From: Microbacteriaceae bacterium
GTDB taxonomy: Bacteria; Actinomycetota; Actinomycetes; Actinomycetales; Microbacteriaceae
DNA: 5,864 nucleotides
Direction of reading: 5' to 3'
NCBI GenBank assembly: GCA_022701925.1
Contig: JAKONM010000270.1
Span: 1 to 5,864, forward strand
The position numbers and the translations under genes were made by a program. Numbering within the stretch: position 1 is the stretch's first letter; each line of letters opens with the position of its first letter. Shown here piece by piece: positions 1-5,285 of this stretch. The notes under the pieces were generated by a model. The model was not told the origin of the DNA. It saw nothing but the letters and a program-made list of their open reading frames with translations, and ran no database searches.

Positions 1-391
1 GCAGCAGCGCGGGCGGCTTCTGGTAGGCGGAGGCGCTGGAGATGAAGACGTACCGCTCGCACCGGCCGGCCCACCGCTGCACGTCCTGCTGCACCCGCTG
101 CGGGGTGAAGGCCAGGAACTGGGCGACGACGTCGAAGCGCCGGTCCCCCAGCGCCGCGTCCACCGAGGCGGGGTCGTCCTGGTCGGCGACGAGGCGCTCC
201 ACGCCGTCGGGCAGGGTGCGCCAGGAGGGCCGCCCGCGGGTCAGCACGGTGACGCGGTGGCCGCGGGCGGCGGCCAGGCGGGCGCTGGCGGTGCTGATGA
301 TCCCGGTGCCCCCGAGGAACAGGACCGACAGGCCCGCGCCGCCGGCCCCTCCCCCGCCGAGCGCGCCGTCGATGTCGTCTGCGTGGTGCAC
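1..391 (-). CDS. NAD-dependent epimerase/dehydratase-like protein, N-terminal part (truncated by window edge)
   Basis: This minus-strand gene starts at a GTG (bases 391-389) and stays open to base 2, giving 130 residues; it has no stop because it leaves the window. An A+G-rich Shine-Dalgarno (AGGAGG, reverse complement of about 395-400) lies 4 bases before the GTG and decides the start. After a Gly/Ala-rich leader of about 20 residues comes a Rossmann beta-alpha-beta unit: SVLFLGGTGIIS (22-33), then RGHRVTVLTRG (43-53). The second strand ends in Thr-Arg, as in NAD(P)-binding extended or atypical SDRs. RYVFISSASAYQK (113-125) matches the strand-4 SSxSxY active-site region. The third glycine of GxxGxxG is Ser33, which is common in the GGTGxIS subgroup rather than a sign of decay. 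Family members are usually about 300-350 residues, so roughly 40% is visible. The substrate is unknown; sugar-nucleotide epimerase or isoflavone-reductase-like relatives are possible. It is divergent from the GntR regulator. Confidence 0.85.
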   Translation of the reverse strand, partial: MHHADDIDGALGGGGAGGAGLSVLFLGGTGIISTASARLAAARGHRVTVLTRGRPSWRTLPDGVERLVADQDDPASVDAALGDRRFDVVAQFLAFTPQRVQQDVQRWAGRCERYVFISSASAYQKPPALL

Positions 392-394
392 GGC

Positions 395-400
395 TCCTCC
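395..400 (-). promoter_or_regulatory. Shine-Dalgarno of the epimerase-like gene
   Basis: Read on the minus strand this is AGGAGG, within a GGCGGAGGAGGAGCC run that directly precedes GTG 391-389. It is the strongest ribosome-binding site in the window. It fixes a GTG start where no in-frame ATG exists nearby. Confidence 0.7.
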
Positions 401-404
401 TCCG

Positions 405-420
405 CCGGGCTCGCGCCCGG
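405..420. repeat. Short inverted repeat in divergent intergenic region
   Basis: CCGGGC (405-410) and GCCCGG (415-420) form perfect 6-bp arms around TCGC. On the minus strand it sits just upstream of the Shine-Dalgarno, so in RNA it would be a 5'-UTR hairpin. All-GC arms are frequent by chance in DNA of this composition, so a role is not established. Confidence 0.35.
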
Positions 421-446
421 ATCGCGTGGCGCCAGGGGGCGCGATC
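420..446. promoter_or_regulatory. Nested inverted repeat, candidate operator between divergent genes
   Basis: GATCGCG (420-426) and CGCGATC (440-446) are perfect 7-bp inverted arms separated by 13 bases. Directly inside the left arm is a second perfect palindrome, TGGCGCCA (427-434). The element sits between the divergently transcribed epimerase-like gene (start 391) and the GntR regulator (start 522), where an operator controlling both would be expected. It does not resemble the AT-rich palindrome at 1159-1172, so if it is functional a different protein probably binds it. No clear -35/-10 pair was recognised on either strand of 392-521. Confidence 0.35.
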
Positions 447-521
447 GGACGGTAGGCGCGCAGCGCTGGGAAGCGCCTCCGCCGTCCGCTGCGGTTCAAT
501 GGGCGCGGAACGGGGAGCGGC

Positions 522-1163
522 ATGGACGAGGGCGGCACGATCCGCGCGCGGGTCGAGCACGATCTGGGCAGCCGCATCGCGGCGGGGGTGATCCCGCCCG
601 GCGCGCTGCTGTCCGTGCCGACCCTGGCCGCCGAGTACGCGGTCTCGGCGACGCCGGTGCGCGAGGCGGTGCTCGAGCTGGAGCGGCGGGGCTTCGTGAC
701 CGCGGCGCGCAACCGGGGGTTCGTGGTGACCCCCGTCGACCCGGCCCACGCCGATCACGTCGCCGCGGTGCGGGACCTGCTGGAGCCCGCCGCCATGCGT
801 GCCGTCGCCGAGCGCCGGCCCGCCCCCGACCTGGCCGCGGCGCGCGCGCTGGCCGACGAGGTGGCGCGCGAGGCGGCTGCGGGCGACCTGGCGGCCTACC
901 TGGACGCGGACCGGCGGTTCCACCTGGCGCTGACCGCCTTCGCGGGCAACCCGATGCTGACGGCGGTCGTCGACGACCTGCGCCGGCGCACCCGGCTGCC
1001 GGGGCTGCAGGCCCTGGTCGGCTCCACGGAGCTGCAGCGCTCGGCCGCCGAGCACCACGAATTGTCCGAGGCGATCGAGCGGGGCGACGGCGACGCCGCC
1101 GAATCGGTGACACGCCGGCACATCGGCCACACGAGGGGCTGGTGGGCGGGCCGCCCGGAGTAA
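522..1163 (+). CDS. GntR-family transcriptional regulator, FadR subfamily with FCD domain
   Basis: This 213-residue protein has the usual FadR/FCD-regulator length. Residues about 5-72 form the GntR winged helix-turn-helix: LAAEYAVSATPVREAVLELE (35-54) is the recognition-helix signature, and GFVVTPV (66-72) is the wing. Residues about 75-208 are the all-helical FCD ligand-binding domain. Its likely metal ligands are conserved: D130 and H134 (DRRFH), H178 (AEHHELSEAI) and H200 (RRHI). Such proteins usually repress catabolic genes until a small carboxylate or amino-acid-derived ligand binds next to the metal. The ATG at 522 is preceded by GGGGAG with 4-base spacing. The gene reads in the same direction as the lyase/epimerase pair. 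Its TAA stop lies inside the palindrome at 1159-1172, which is the best candidate for its own operator. The inferred ligand is a hydroxyproline-pathway metabolite. Confidence 0.92.
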   Translation: MDEGGTIRARVEHDLGSRIAAGVIPPGALLSVPTLAAEYAVSATPVREAVLELERRGFVTAARNRGFVVTPVDPAHADHVAAVRDLLEPAAMRAVAERRPAPDLAAARALADEVAREAAAGDLAAYLDADRRFHLALTAFAGNPMLTAVVDDLRRRTRLPGLQALVGSTELQRSAAEHHELSEAIERGDGDAAESVTRRHIGHTRGWWAGRPE

Positions 1164-1172
1164 TATATTACT
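1159..1172. promoter_or_regulatory. Perfect 14-bp AT-rich palindrome, probable GntR operator
   Basis: AGTAATATATTACT is a perfect palindrome whose central ten bases are all A or T, in a region otherwise almost devoid of A/T runs. It contains the TAA stop of the GntR gene (1161-1163) and ends 28 bases before the ATG of the lyase gene. Palindromes with a short AT-rich core are typical operators of FadR-type GntR regulators. TAATAT (1161-1166) or TATATT (1164-1169) could also serve as the -10 element of the lyase/epimerase promoter, in which case binding would block RNA polymerase directly. No convincing -35 lies 16-18 bases upstream. No second copy was found elsewhere in the window. Confidence 0.75.
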
Positions 1173-1200
1173 GAGCAACCACCCCGCGATCGGAGCCGAC

Positions 1201-2127
1201 ATGAGCACCCTCGACCTCGGCGGCGTCATCGTCGCCACCACGCTGCCCTTCACCCCGGACGACTCGGCCCCCGGCGGCCTCGCGGTCGACTACGACGCCT
1301 ACGCCGCGCACTGCTCCTGGCTGATCGACAACGGCTGCCGCGGCGTCGGCCCCAACGGCTCGCTCGGCGAGTACTCCTCCCTCACCGACGCCGAGCGGCG
1401 CCAGGTGGTGCGCACGGCGCGCGAGGCCGTGGGCGACCGGGGGCTCGTCGTCGCCGGCGTGCACGGCGTCGGCTGGCACCAGGCGCGCGCCTGGGCCGAG
1501 GCCGCGGCGGAGGACGGCGCCGACGGCGTGCTGCTGCTGCCGCCCACGCTGTACCGCGCCAACCGCGAGGAGGTGCTGACGCACTACCGCAAGGTCGACG
1601 AGGTCGGGCTGCCGATCATGATGTACAACAACCCGATCGACACGAAGGTCGACCTGACGCCGGACCTGATCGCCGAGCTGGCGCAGCTGGAGCACGTCGT
1701 CGCGGTGAAGGAGTTCTCGCTCGACGCCCGCCGCGTGCGCGAGATCCGCGACCTGTGCGACATCGACGTGATCGCCGGGGCCGACGACCTGCTGTTCGAG
1801 GCGCTGGTCGCCGGGGCGACCGGCTGGTTCGCCGGCTACCCCAACGCCTTCCCGCGCGAGGCCGTGCGCCTCTACGAGCTGCTGAGCACCGACCGCATCG
1901 TCGAGGCCCGCGACCTGTACACGGAGATGGCTCCGGTGTTCGGCTGGGACTCGAAGACCGAGTTCGTCCAGGCGATCAAGTTCTCCATCGACGTCGCCGG
2001 CGAGAGCACCGGCGGCCCGACGCGCCCGCCCCGCGGCCCGCTGTCCGAGGCGACGCAGGCCGTCATCCGGCGCGACACCGAGCGCGCACTGCGGGCCGGC
2101 GCGTCCCTGAAGACCGCCGCCTCCTGA
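1201..2127 (+). CDS. Dihydrodipicolinate synthase (DapA)-family lyase; probable 1-pyrroline-4-hydroxy-2-carboxylate deaminase
   Basis: This 308-residue TIM-barrel protein is close to the usual DapA-family length. The Schiff-base lysine is K170 (VVAVKEFS) and the catalytic tyrosine is Y142 (MMYNNP). The GxxGE turn is present as NGSLGEYSSLT (52-62). Two features argue against true DHDPS: the GTTGE threonine pair is replaced by S54-L55, and the arginine that normally follows the YNVP turn and holds the substrate carboxylate is absent (YNNPIDTKVD). Members of this family placed beside 4-hydroxyproline epimerases are known to deaminate and dehydrate 1-pyrroline-4-hydroxy-2-carboxylate to alpha-ketoglutarate semialdehyde, and that is the inferred reaction here. 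GGAG (1192-1195) precedes the ATG by 5 bases. The TGA shares its A with the ATG of the epimerase gene, so the two are translationally coupled. Another keto-acid aldolase or dehydratase of the family remains possible. Confidence 0.85.
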   Translation: MSTLDLGGVIVATTLPFTPDDSAPGGLAVDYDAYAAHCSWLIDNGCRGVGPNGSLGEYSSLTDAERRQVVRTAREAVGDRGLVVAGVHGVGWHQARAWAEAAAEDGADGVLLLPPTLYRANREEVLTHYRKVDEVGLPIMMYNNPIDTKVDLTPDLIAELAQLEHVVAVKEFSLDARRVREIRDLCDIDVIAGADDLLFEALVAGATGWFAGYPNAFPREAVRLYELLSTDRIVEARDLYTEMAPVFGWDSKTEFVQAIKFSIDVAGESTGGPTRPPRGPLSEATQAVIRRDTERALRAGASLKTAAS

Positions 2128-3128
2128 TGGAGCCGGTGCGGCGGATCACCGCGGTCGACAGCCACACGGAGGGCATGCCGACCCGCGTCGTGACGAGCGG
2201 GATCGACGCGATCCCGGGCGCCACGATGAACGAGCGCCGGCTGCACTTCATGGCCCACCTCGACCACCTGCGGCACTTCCTGATGGACGAGCCGCGAGGC
2301 CACCCCGCGATGAGCGGCGCGATCCTGCAGCCGTCGACCCGGCCGGACTGCGACTGGGGCGTCGTCTACATCGAGGTGTCGGGATGCCTGCCGATGTGCG
2401 GCCACGGCACCATCGGCGTCGCGACCGTGCTGGTGGAGGAGCGCCTGGTGGAGGTGACGGAACCCGTCACCTCCATCCGCCTGGACACGCCCGCGGGGGT
2501 CGTGGTGGCGTCCGTGGCGGTCACGGACGGCCACGCCGACTCGGTGACCATCGAGAACGTGCCCGCCTACAGCGAACGGCTCGACGCCCTGGTGGCCGTG
2601 CCGGGCCTCGGAGACGTGCCCTACAGCCTGGCCTTCGGCGGCAACTTCTACGCGATGGTCGACCTGGACGACGTGGGCCTGCCGTTCGACCGCGCGCGCC
2701 AGCGCGACATCGTCGAGGCCGGGCTCGCGATCATGGCCGCGATCAACGAGACGGACCCGCCCCGCCACCCGCTGATCGACGGCGTGGACCACTGCCACCA
2801 CGTGGAGTTCATCGCCCCCGGGTCGGACGAGCGGCTGTCCCGGCACGCGATGGCCATCCATCCGGGCTGGTTCGACCGCTCGCCGTGCGGCACCGGCACC
2901 TCCGCCCGCATGGCGGAGCTGCACGCGCGGGGCGCGCTCGCGCTCGGCGCGGACTTCGTCAACGAGTCGTTCATCGGCAGCCGCTTCATCGGACGGCTGA
3001 TCGCGGAGACCGAGGTCGAGGGGCGCCCCGCTGTGATCCCGACGATCACGGGCCGGGCCTGGATCACGGGCCGCGCGGAGTACCTGCTGGACCCCGCGGA
3101 CCCGTTCCCGAACGGATTCGTCTTCTGA
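2127..3128 (+). CDS. Proline racemase-family protein, probable 4-hydroxyproline epimerase
   Basis: This 333-residue cytoplasmic, cofactor-independent epimerase has the normal family length. Both catalytic cysteines are present: C91 in LPMCGHGTIG (88-97) and C254 in DRSPCGTGTSARMA (250-263). The Cys/Cys pair is that of proline racemase and 4-hydroxyproline 2-epimerase. It excludes the trans-3-hydroxyproline dehydratase type (Cys/Thr) and the Ser/Cys type. The N-terminal DSHTEGMPTRVV (11-22) and FIGSRFIGRL (282-291) are also family signatures. The inferred reaction is trans-4-hydroxy-L-proline to cis-4-hydroxy-D-proline, supported by the adjacent DapA-family lyase. Its ATG overlaps the preceding TGA as TGATG, and no separate Shine-Dalgarno is evident, so translation probably depends on re-initiation. 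The same frame is open upstream to about 1755, but that stretch lies inside the lyase gene and is not family-like. Proline racemase activity is the main alternative. Confidence 0.92.
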   Translation: MEPVRRITAVDSHTEGMPTRVVTSGIDAIPGATMNERRLHFMAHLDHLRHFLMDEPRGHPAMSGAILQPSTRPDCDWGVVYIEVSGCLPMCGHGTIGVATVLVEERLVEVTEPVTSIRLDTPAGVVVASVAVTDGHADSVTIENVPAYSERLDALVAVPGLGDVPYSLAFGGNFYAMVDLDDVGLPFDRARQRDIVEAGLAIMAAINETDPPRHPLIDGVDHCHHVEFIAPGSDERLSRHAMAIHPGWFDRSPCGTGTSARMAELHARGALALGADFVNESFIGSRFIGRLIAETEVEGRPAVIPTITGRAWITGRAEYLLDPADPFPNGFVF

Positions 3129-3132
3129 TCCG

Positions 3133-3150
3133 AGGCGCTTTCCGGCGCCT
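3133..3150 (+). terminator. Weak hairpin after the epimerase gene, possible terminator
   Basis: AGGCGC (3133-3138) and GCGCCT (3145-3150) form a perfect 6-bp stem around TTTCCG, beginning 5 bases after the stop codon. No T-run follows, so it is not a canonical intrinsic terminator. Its position at the end of the lyase/epimerase operon, ahead of an independently promoted gene, is the main support. Confidence 0.4.
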
Positions 3151-3176
3151 GGCGTGAGGACCGCCCCACAGTGTCC

Positions 3177-3186
3177 TGAACGTTCA
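3177..3186. promoter_or_regulatory. Palindrome TGAACGTTCA upstream of the SAP-tailed protein gene
   Basis: This perfect 10-bp palindrome lies in the 152-base gap between the epimerase and the next gene. It ends 22 bases before a TAGCGT -10-like hexamer (3209-3214). Its right half (GTTCAC) could contribute to a -35 element, although the spacing to TAGCGT is about 20 bases and longer than ideal. It may be an operator or part of a promoter; it is not matched elsewhere in the window. Confidence 0.35.
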
Positions 3187-3208
3187 CCGGACGCGCGCCG
3201 AGCATCGC

Positions 3209-3214
3209 TAGCGT
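3209..3214 (+). promoter_or_regulatory. Candidate -10 element of the SAP-tailed protein gene
   Basis: TAGCGT fits the TAnnnT pattern of actinobacterial -10 boxes and occurs as CTAGCGTGGTGG. It closely resembles the hexamers before the cysteine-synthase-like gene (CTACCCTGGTGG) and before the monooxygenase (CTACGCTTGCGG). Transcription would start near 3220, leaving a 5'-UTR of about 60 bases before the ATG at 3281. The -35 is uncertain. Confidence 0.4.
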
Positions 3215-3280
3215 GGTGGCGCGCCGCGCCGGACGCCCCTTCCGGCCCTGCGGCGCACCGACCCGTTGAAGGAGCAGCCG

Positions 3281-4231
3281 ATGGCGAAGAAGTCGAAGTC
3301 CGGATCCAAGAAGGCCGACCGCAAGAAGGCGGACCGCAAGAAGGAGGCCGAGAAGGCCGCCGCCGCGAAGAAGGCCGAGCGCAAGGCCGCCGCCGCCGCG
3401 GAGAAGAAGGCCCGCGCCAAGGCCGACGCCCTGGCCGCTGACGCCAAGAAGGCGCGCAAGGCCGCCGACAAGGCCGTGAAAGCCGCCGAGAAGGCCGAGT
3501 CGAAGTCGAGCGCCGCCGCCGAGGCCCTCGGGCGCCCGGTGTCGAAGAAGCCCGACGAGCTGGGCCTGGCGAAGCTGGCCCTGCGCGCCGCCGAGGCGAG
3601 GCTGGTGGCGACCGAGCACCGCCTGGAGCAGGTGCAGCAGGAGCTGGAGGGCGAGCGCCGCCTGCAGGACGAGGCCGTGCAGCTGGTGCTCGAGGACGCG
3701 GTGGTCGACGCCGCGATCGACGCGACCGTCGAGGAGGCCGTGCTCGACGCGGTGCTCGCGGCCGACGTCGACGGCGCGCTGGACGAGGCGCTGGTCGTGG
3801 AGACCGTGGCGGTCGAGCTGGAGGAGGTCGCCGACCAGGTCGAGCTGCCGGACGAGGCCGAGGCGCACGCCGGCGACGCCGCCGAGGCCGCCGAGGTGTT
3901 CGAGCAGGCCGGGGTGCTGGACGGCGAGCAGCAGGAGCCCGATGCGACGCCCGCGGGCTCCGCGGGCGACGCCGACGGTGCCGCATCCGAGCAGCCCGCC
4001 GAGCAGCCCTCCACGACGCCGGGGCAGCAGGACGACGCGGATGACGAGCAGGACGGTTCCGGCGAGCAGCCCGCCGCGACCGCGCCGCCGCTGCCCTCCG
4101 CGCCCGTCGAGGGCGAGCCCAAGGAGTCGTGGACGCTGCTGCAGCTGCGCGCCGAGGCGAAGCGCCGGGGCCTGACCGGCACCTCCAACCTGCCGAAGGC
4201 GAAGCTGCTGGAGCGCCTCATCGCCGGCTGA
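3281..4231 (+). CDS. Charge-segregated protein: H1-like basic N-terminus, acidic middle, SAP/Rho-N-like C-terminus
   Basis: This 316-residue soluble protein has no signal peptide or membrane segment. Residues 1-90 are Lys/Ala-rich with repeated KKA, ADRKK and AEKA units (about 31 basic and 12 acidic residues), resembling histone-H1-like tails that bind DNA or RNA. Residues about 91-135 are a probable amphipathic coiled coil (AARLVATEHRLEQVQQELEG). Residues 128-280 contain no Lys or Arg and about 43 Asp/Glu; they are helical-looking up to about 210 and then disordered, rich in Pro, Gln, Gly and Asp. Residues 283-316 (SWTLLQLRAEAKRRG, then LPKAKLLERL) form a helix-extended-helix like SAP or Rho N-terminal domains, which bind nucleic acid. 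GAAGGAG six bases before ATG 3281 chooses this start; an upstream in-frame TTG at 3266 is less likely. A nucleoid-associated or RNA-binding role is inferred; no exact family was recognised. Confidence 0.85.
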   Translation: MAKKSKSGSKKADRKKADRKKEAEKAAAAKKAERKAAAAAEKKARAKADALAADAKKARKAADKAVKAAEKAESKSSAAAEALGRPVSKKPDELGLAKLALRAAEARLVATEHRLEQVQQELEGERRLQDEAVQLVLEDAVVDAAIDATVEEAVLDAVLAADVDGALDEALVVETVAVELEEVADQVELPDEAEAHAGDAAEAAEVFEQAGVLDGEQQEPDATPAGSAGDADGAASEQPAEQPSTTPGQQDDADDEQDGSGEQPAATAPPLPSAPVEGEPKESWTLLQLRAEAKRRGLTGTSNLPKAKLLERLIAG

Positions 4232-4243
4232 CGCGCCGCGTCA
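4229..4243. promoter_or_regulatory. Perfect 15-bp inverted repeat, candidate operator ahead of the cysteine-synthase-like gene
   Basis: TGACGCG and CGCGTCA are perfect 7-bp arms around a single C. The repeat includes the TGA stop of the preceding gene (4229-4231), and its right end overlaps GTCACC (4240-4245), the candidate -35 of the next gene. That overlap is what an operator for repression would look like. As RNA it cannot form a good hairpin because the loop would be one base, so a DNA-protein site is more likely than a terminator. Confidence 0.5.
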
Positions 4244-4268
4244 CCTGCGGAGGGGCGCCGCCTACCCT
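4240..4268 (+). promoter_or_regulatory. Candidate promoter of the cysteine-synthase-like gene, giving a leaderless mRNA
   Basis: The -35-like GTCACC (4240-4245) and -10-like TACCCT (4263-4268) are separated by 17 bases. The ATG begins only 8 bases after the -10, so transcription would start at or next to the start codon, leaving no room for a ribosome-binding site. This arrangement is common in actinobacteria. Confidence 0.5.
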
Positions 4269-4276
4269 GGTGGGCG

Positions 4277-5251
4277 ATGCCCCTCCGCGAACCCTCCCGC
4301 CCGGTCGTGCCGGGCGCCGTCGACTCCGTGCTCGACCTGATCGGCGACACGCCGCTGGTCCGCCTGAGCCGGCTGGCCGCGCACGTGCGCCCGCAGGTGC
4401 TGGTCAAGCTGGAGGGGCGGAACCCGGGCGGCAGCGCGAAGGACCGCCCGGCGCTGCAGCTGGTGCGCGACGCGGAGGCGTCGGGGCGGCTCGCCCCCGG
4501 ACAGGCGATCGTCGAGTCGACCTCCGGGAACACCGGCATCGGGCTGGCCCTGGTCGGCCGGGTCACCGGGCACCCGGTCGTGATCGTGCACGGCGGGGCG
4601 ATGTCGGCGGAGAAGCGCGCGCTGCTCGCCCTGTACGGCGCGGAGCTGGTGGAGGCGGACTGGGCGGCCGCGCCCGACGACCCGGACAACCCCCGGGCGC
4701 TCGCGGACCGCATCGCCGCCGAGCGCGGGGGCTGGCGCAGCCAGCAGTACGACAACCCGGCGAACCCGGGCGCCCACTTCGCGCACACCGGGCCGGAGCT
4801 GTGGCGGCAGACGGGCGGGGCGATCACCCACCTGGTCGCCGGCATCGGCACCGGCGGCACGATCAGCGGCACGGGCCGCTACCTGCAGCAGGTCTCCGGC
4901 GGCGCCGTGCGCGTCATCGGCGTGAACCCGGCCGGCTCCACCTACGGCGGCGGGCCGGCGGGCACGATCCGCGTGGAGGGGGTCGGCACCACCTGGCCGC
5001 CCGGCCACTGGCCGCGCAACCTGGACACCGCCGTGCCCGACGAGATCCGGACGGTGCCCGACGGGGCGTCGGCCGCAGCGCTGCGCGGCCTGGCGGAGCA
5101 GGAGGCGCTGCTGCTCGGCCCCTCCTCCGGCATGGCGGTGGCGGCCGCCCTCGAGCTGGCGGCCGGCCTGGACGAGCGCCACGTCGTCGTGGTGATGGCT
5201 CCGGACGGGGCGACGAACTACCTGCGCGAGCTGGCCGACGGGCGTCACTGA
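4277..5251 (+). CDS. PLP-dependent cysteine synthase-family enzyme (CysK/CysM-like)
   Basis: This 324-residue fold-type II PLP enzyme has the usual length for O-acetylserine or O-phosphoserine sulfhydrylases and lacks the C-terminal CBS domains of long cystathionine beta-synthases. The motifs run in family order: IGDTPLVRL (22-30), the PLP lysine K55 in NPGGSAKDR (49-57), the substrate-carboxylate loop TSGNTG (82-87), MSAEKRALLALYGAELV (109-125), the phosphate-cradle GIGTGGT (189-195), and GPSSGMA (281-287) with S283 expected at the pyridine nitrogen. The inferred reaction is beta-replacement on an activated serine to form cysteine. The NPGGSAKDRPAL loop and an unusual Trp/Pro-rich stretch TTWPPGHWPRN (238-248), where related enzymes have a short GxGxxxxP segment, suggest a divergent member. 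Cystathionine beta-synthase-like or SbnA-like diaminopropionate-forming enzymes are alternatives. The ATG is 45 bases after the preceding stop, with a TACCCT promoter element directly before it. Confidence 0.9.
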   Translation: MPLREPSRPVVPGAVDSVLDLIGDTPLVRLSRLAAHVRPQVLVKLEGRNPGGSAKDRPALQLVRDAEASGRLAPGQAIVESTSGNTGIGLALVGRVTGHPVVIVHGGAMSAEKRALLALYGAELVEADWAAAPDDPDNPRALADRIAAERGGWRSQQYDNPANPGAHFAHTGPELWRQTGGAITHLVAGIGTGGTISGTGRYLQQVSGGAVRVIGVNPAGSTYGGGPAGTIRVEGVGTTWPPGHWPRNLDTAVPDEIRTVPDGASAAALRGLAEQEALLLGPSSGMAVAAALELAAGLDERHVVVVMAPDGATNYLRELADGRH

Positions 5252-5285
5252 CCGTCGCATCGGCGGCGGCGCTCCGCGCGCTGCC

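Noticed and set aside
257..1174. Plus-strand frame covering the divergent region and overlapping the GntR gene
   Set aside because: The product is Gly/Arg/Ala low complexity and out of frame with the clear GntR/FCD protein; it is a GC-driven shadow.
1755..2126. Upstream in-frame extension of the epimerase
   Set aside because: This part lies within the lyase gene in another frame, reads as Arg-rich nonsense, and the family N-terminus (DSHTEGMPTRVV) fits a start at 2127.
1201..2127. True dapA (lysine biosynthesis) assignment
   Set aside because: The TTGE threonines and the carboxylate-binding arginine are not conserved, and the neighbours are a catabolic regulator and a proline-racemase-family enzyme.
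3266..3280. TTG start adding five residues to the SAP-tailed protein
   Set aside because: The Shine-Dalgarno GAAGGAG at 3268-3274 overlaps this extension and is correctly spaced for ATG 3281.
3295..3500. AAG/GCC-rich tract considered as a DNA tandem repeat
   Set aside because: The repetition follows from Lys/Ala codons of the basic N-terminus; units vary in length and sequence, so it is protein low complexity and not a repeat array.
1872..3986. A very long open frame on the minus strand antisense to the lyase, epimerase and SAP-tailed protein genes
   Set aside because: Long antisense frames are expected at this GC content because stop codons are AT-rich. The translation is Arg/Pro/Ser low-complexity without family motifs, and it crosses several well-supported genes.
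3208..4872. Long minus-strand frame opposite the SAP-tailed protein and cysteine-synthase-like genes
   Set aside because: The Ser/Ala-rich translation simply mirrors Lys/Ala/Glu codons of the sense gene; there is no ribosome-binding site or recognisable domain.
5244..5252. Small palindrome GTCACTGAC at the stop of the cysteine-synthase-like gene
   Set aside because: Arms of only four bases are expected by chance; no promoter or conserved context supports it, unlike the 14- and 15-bp examples.
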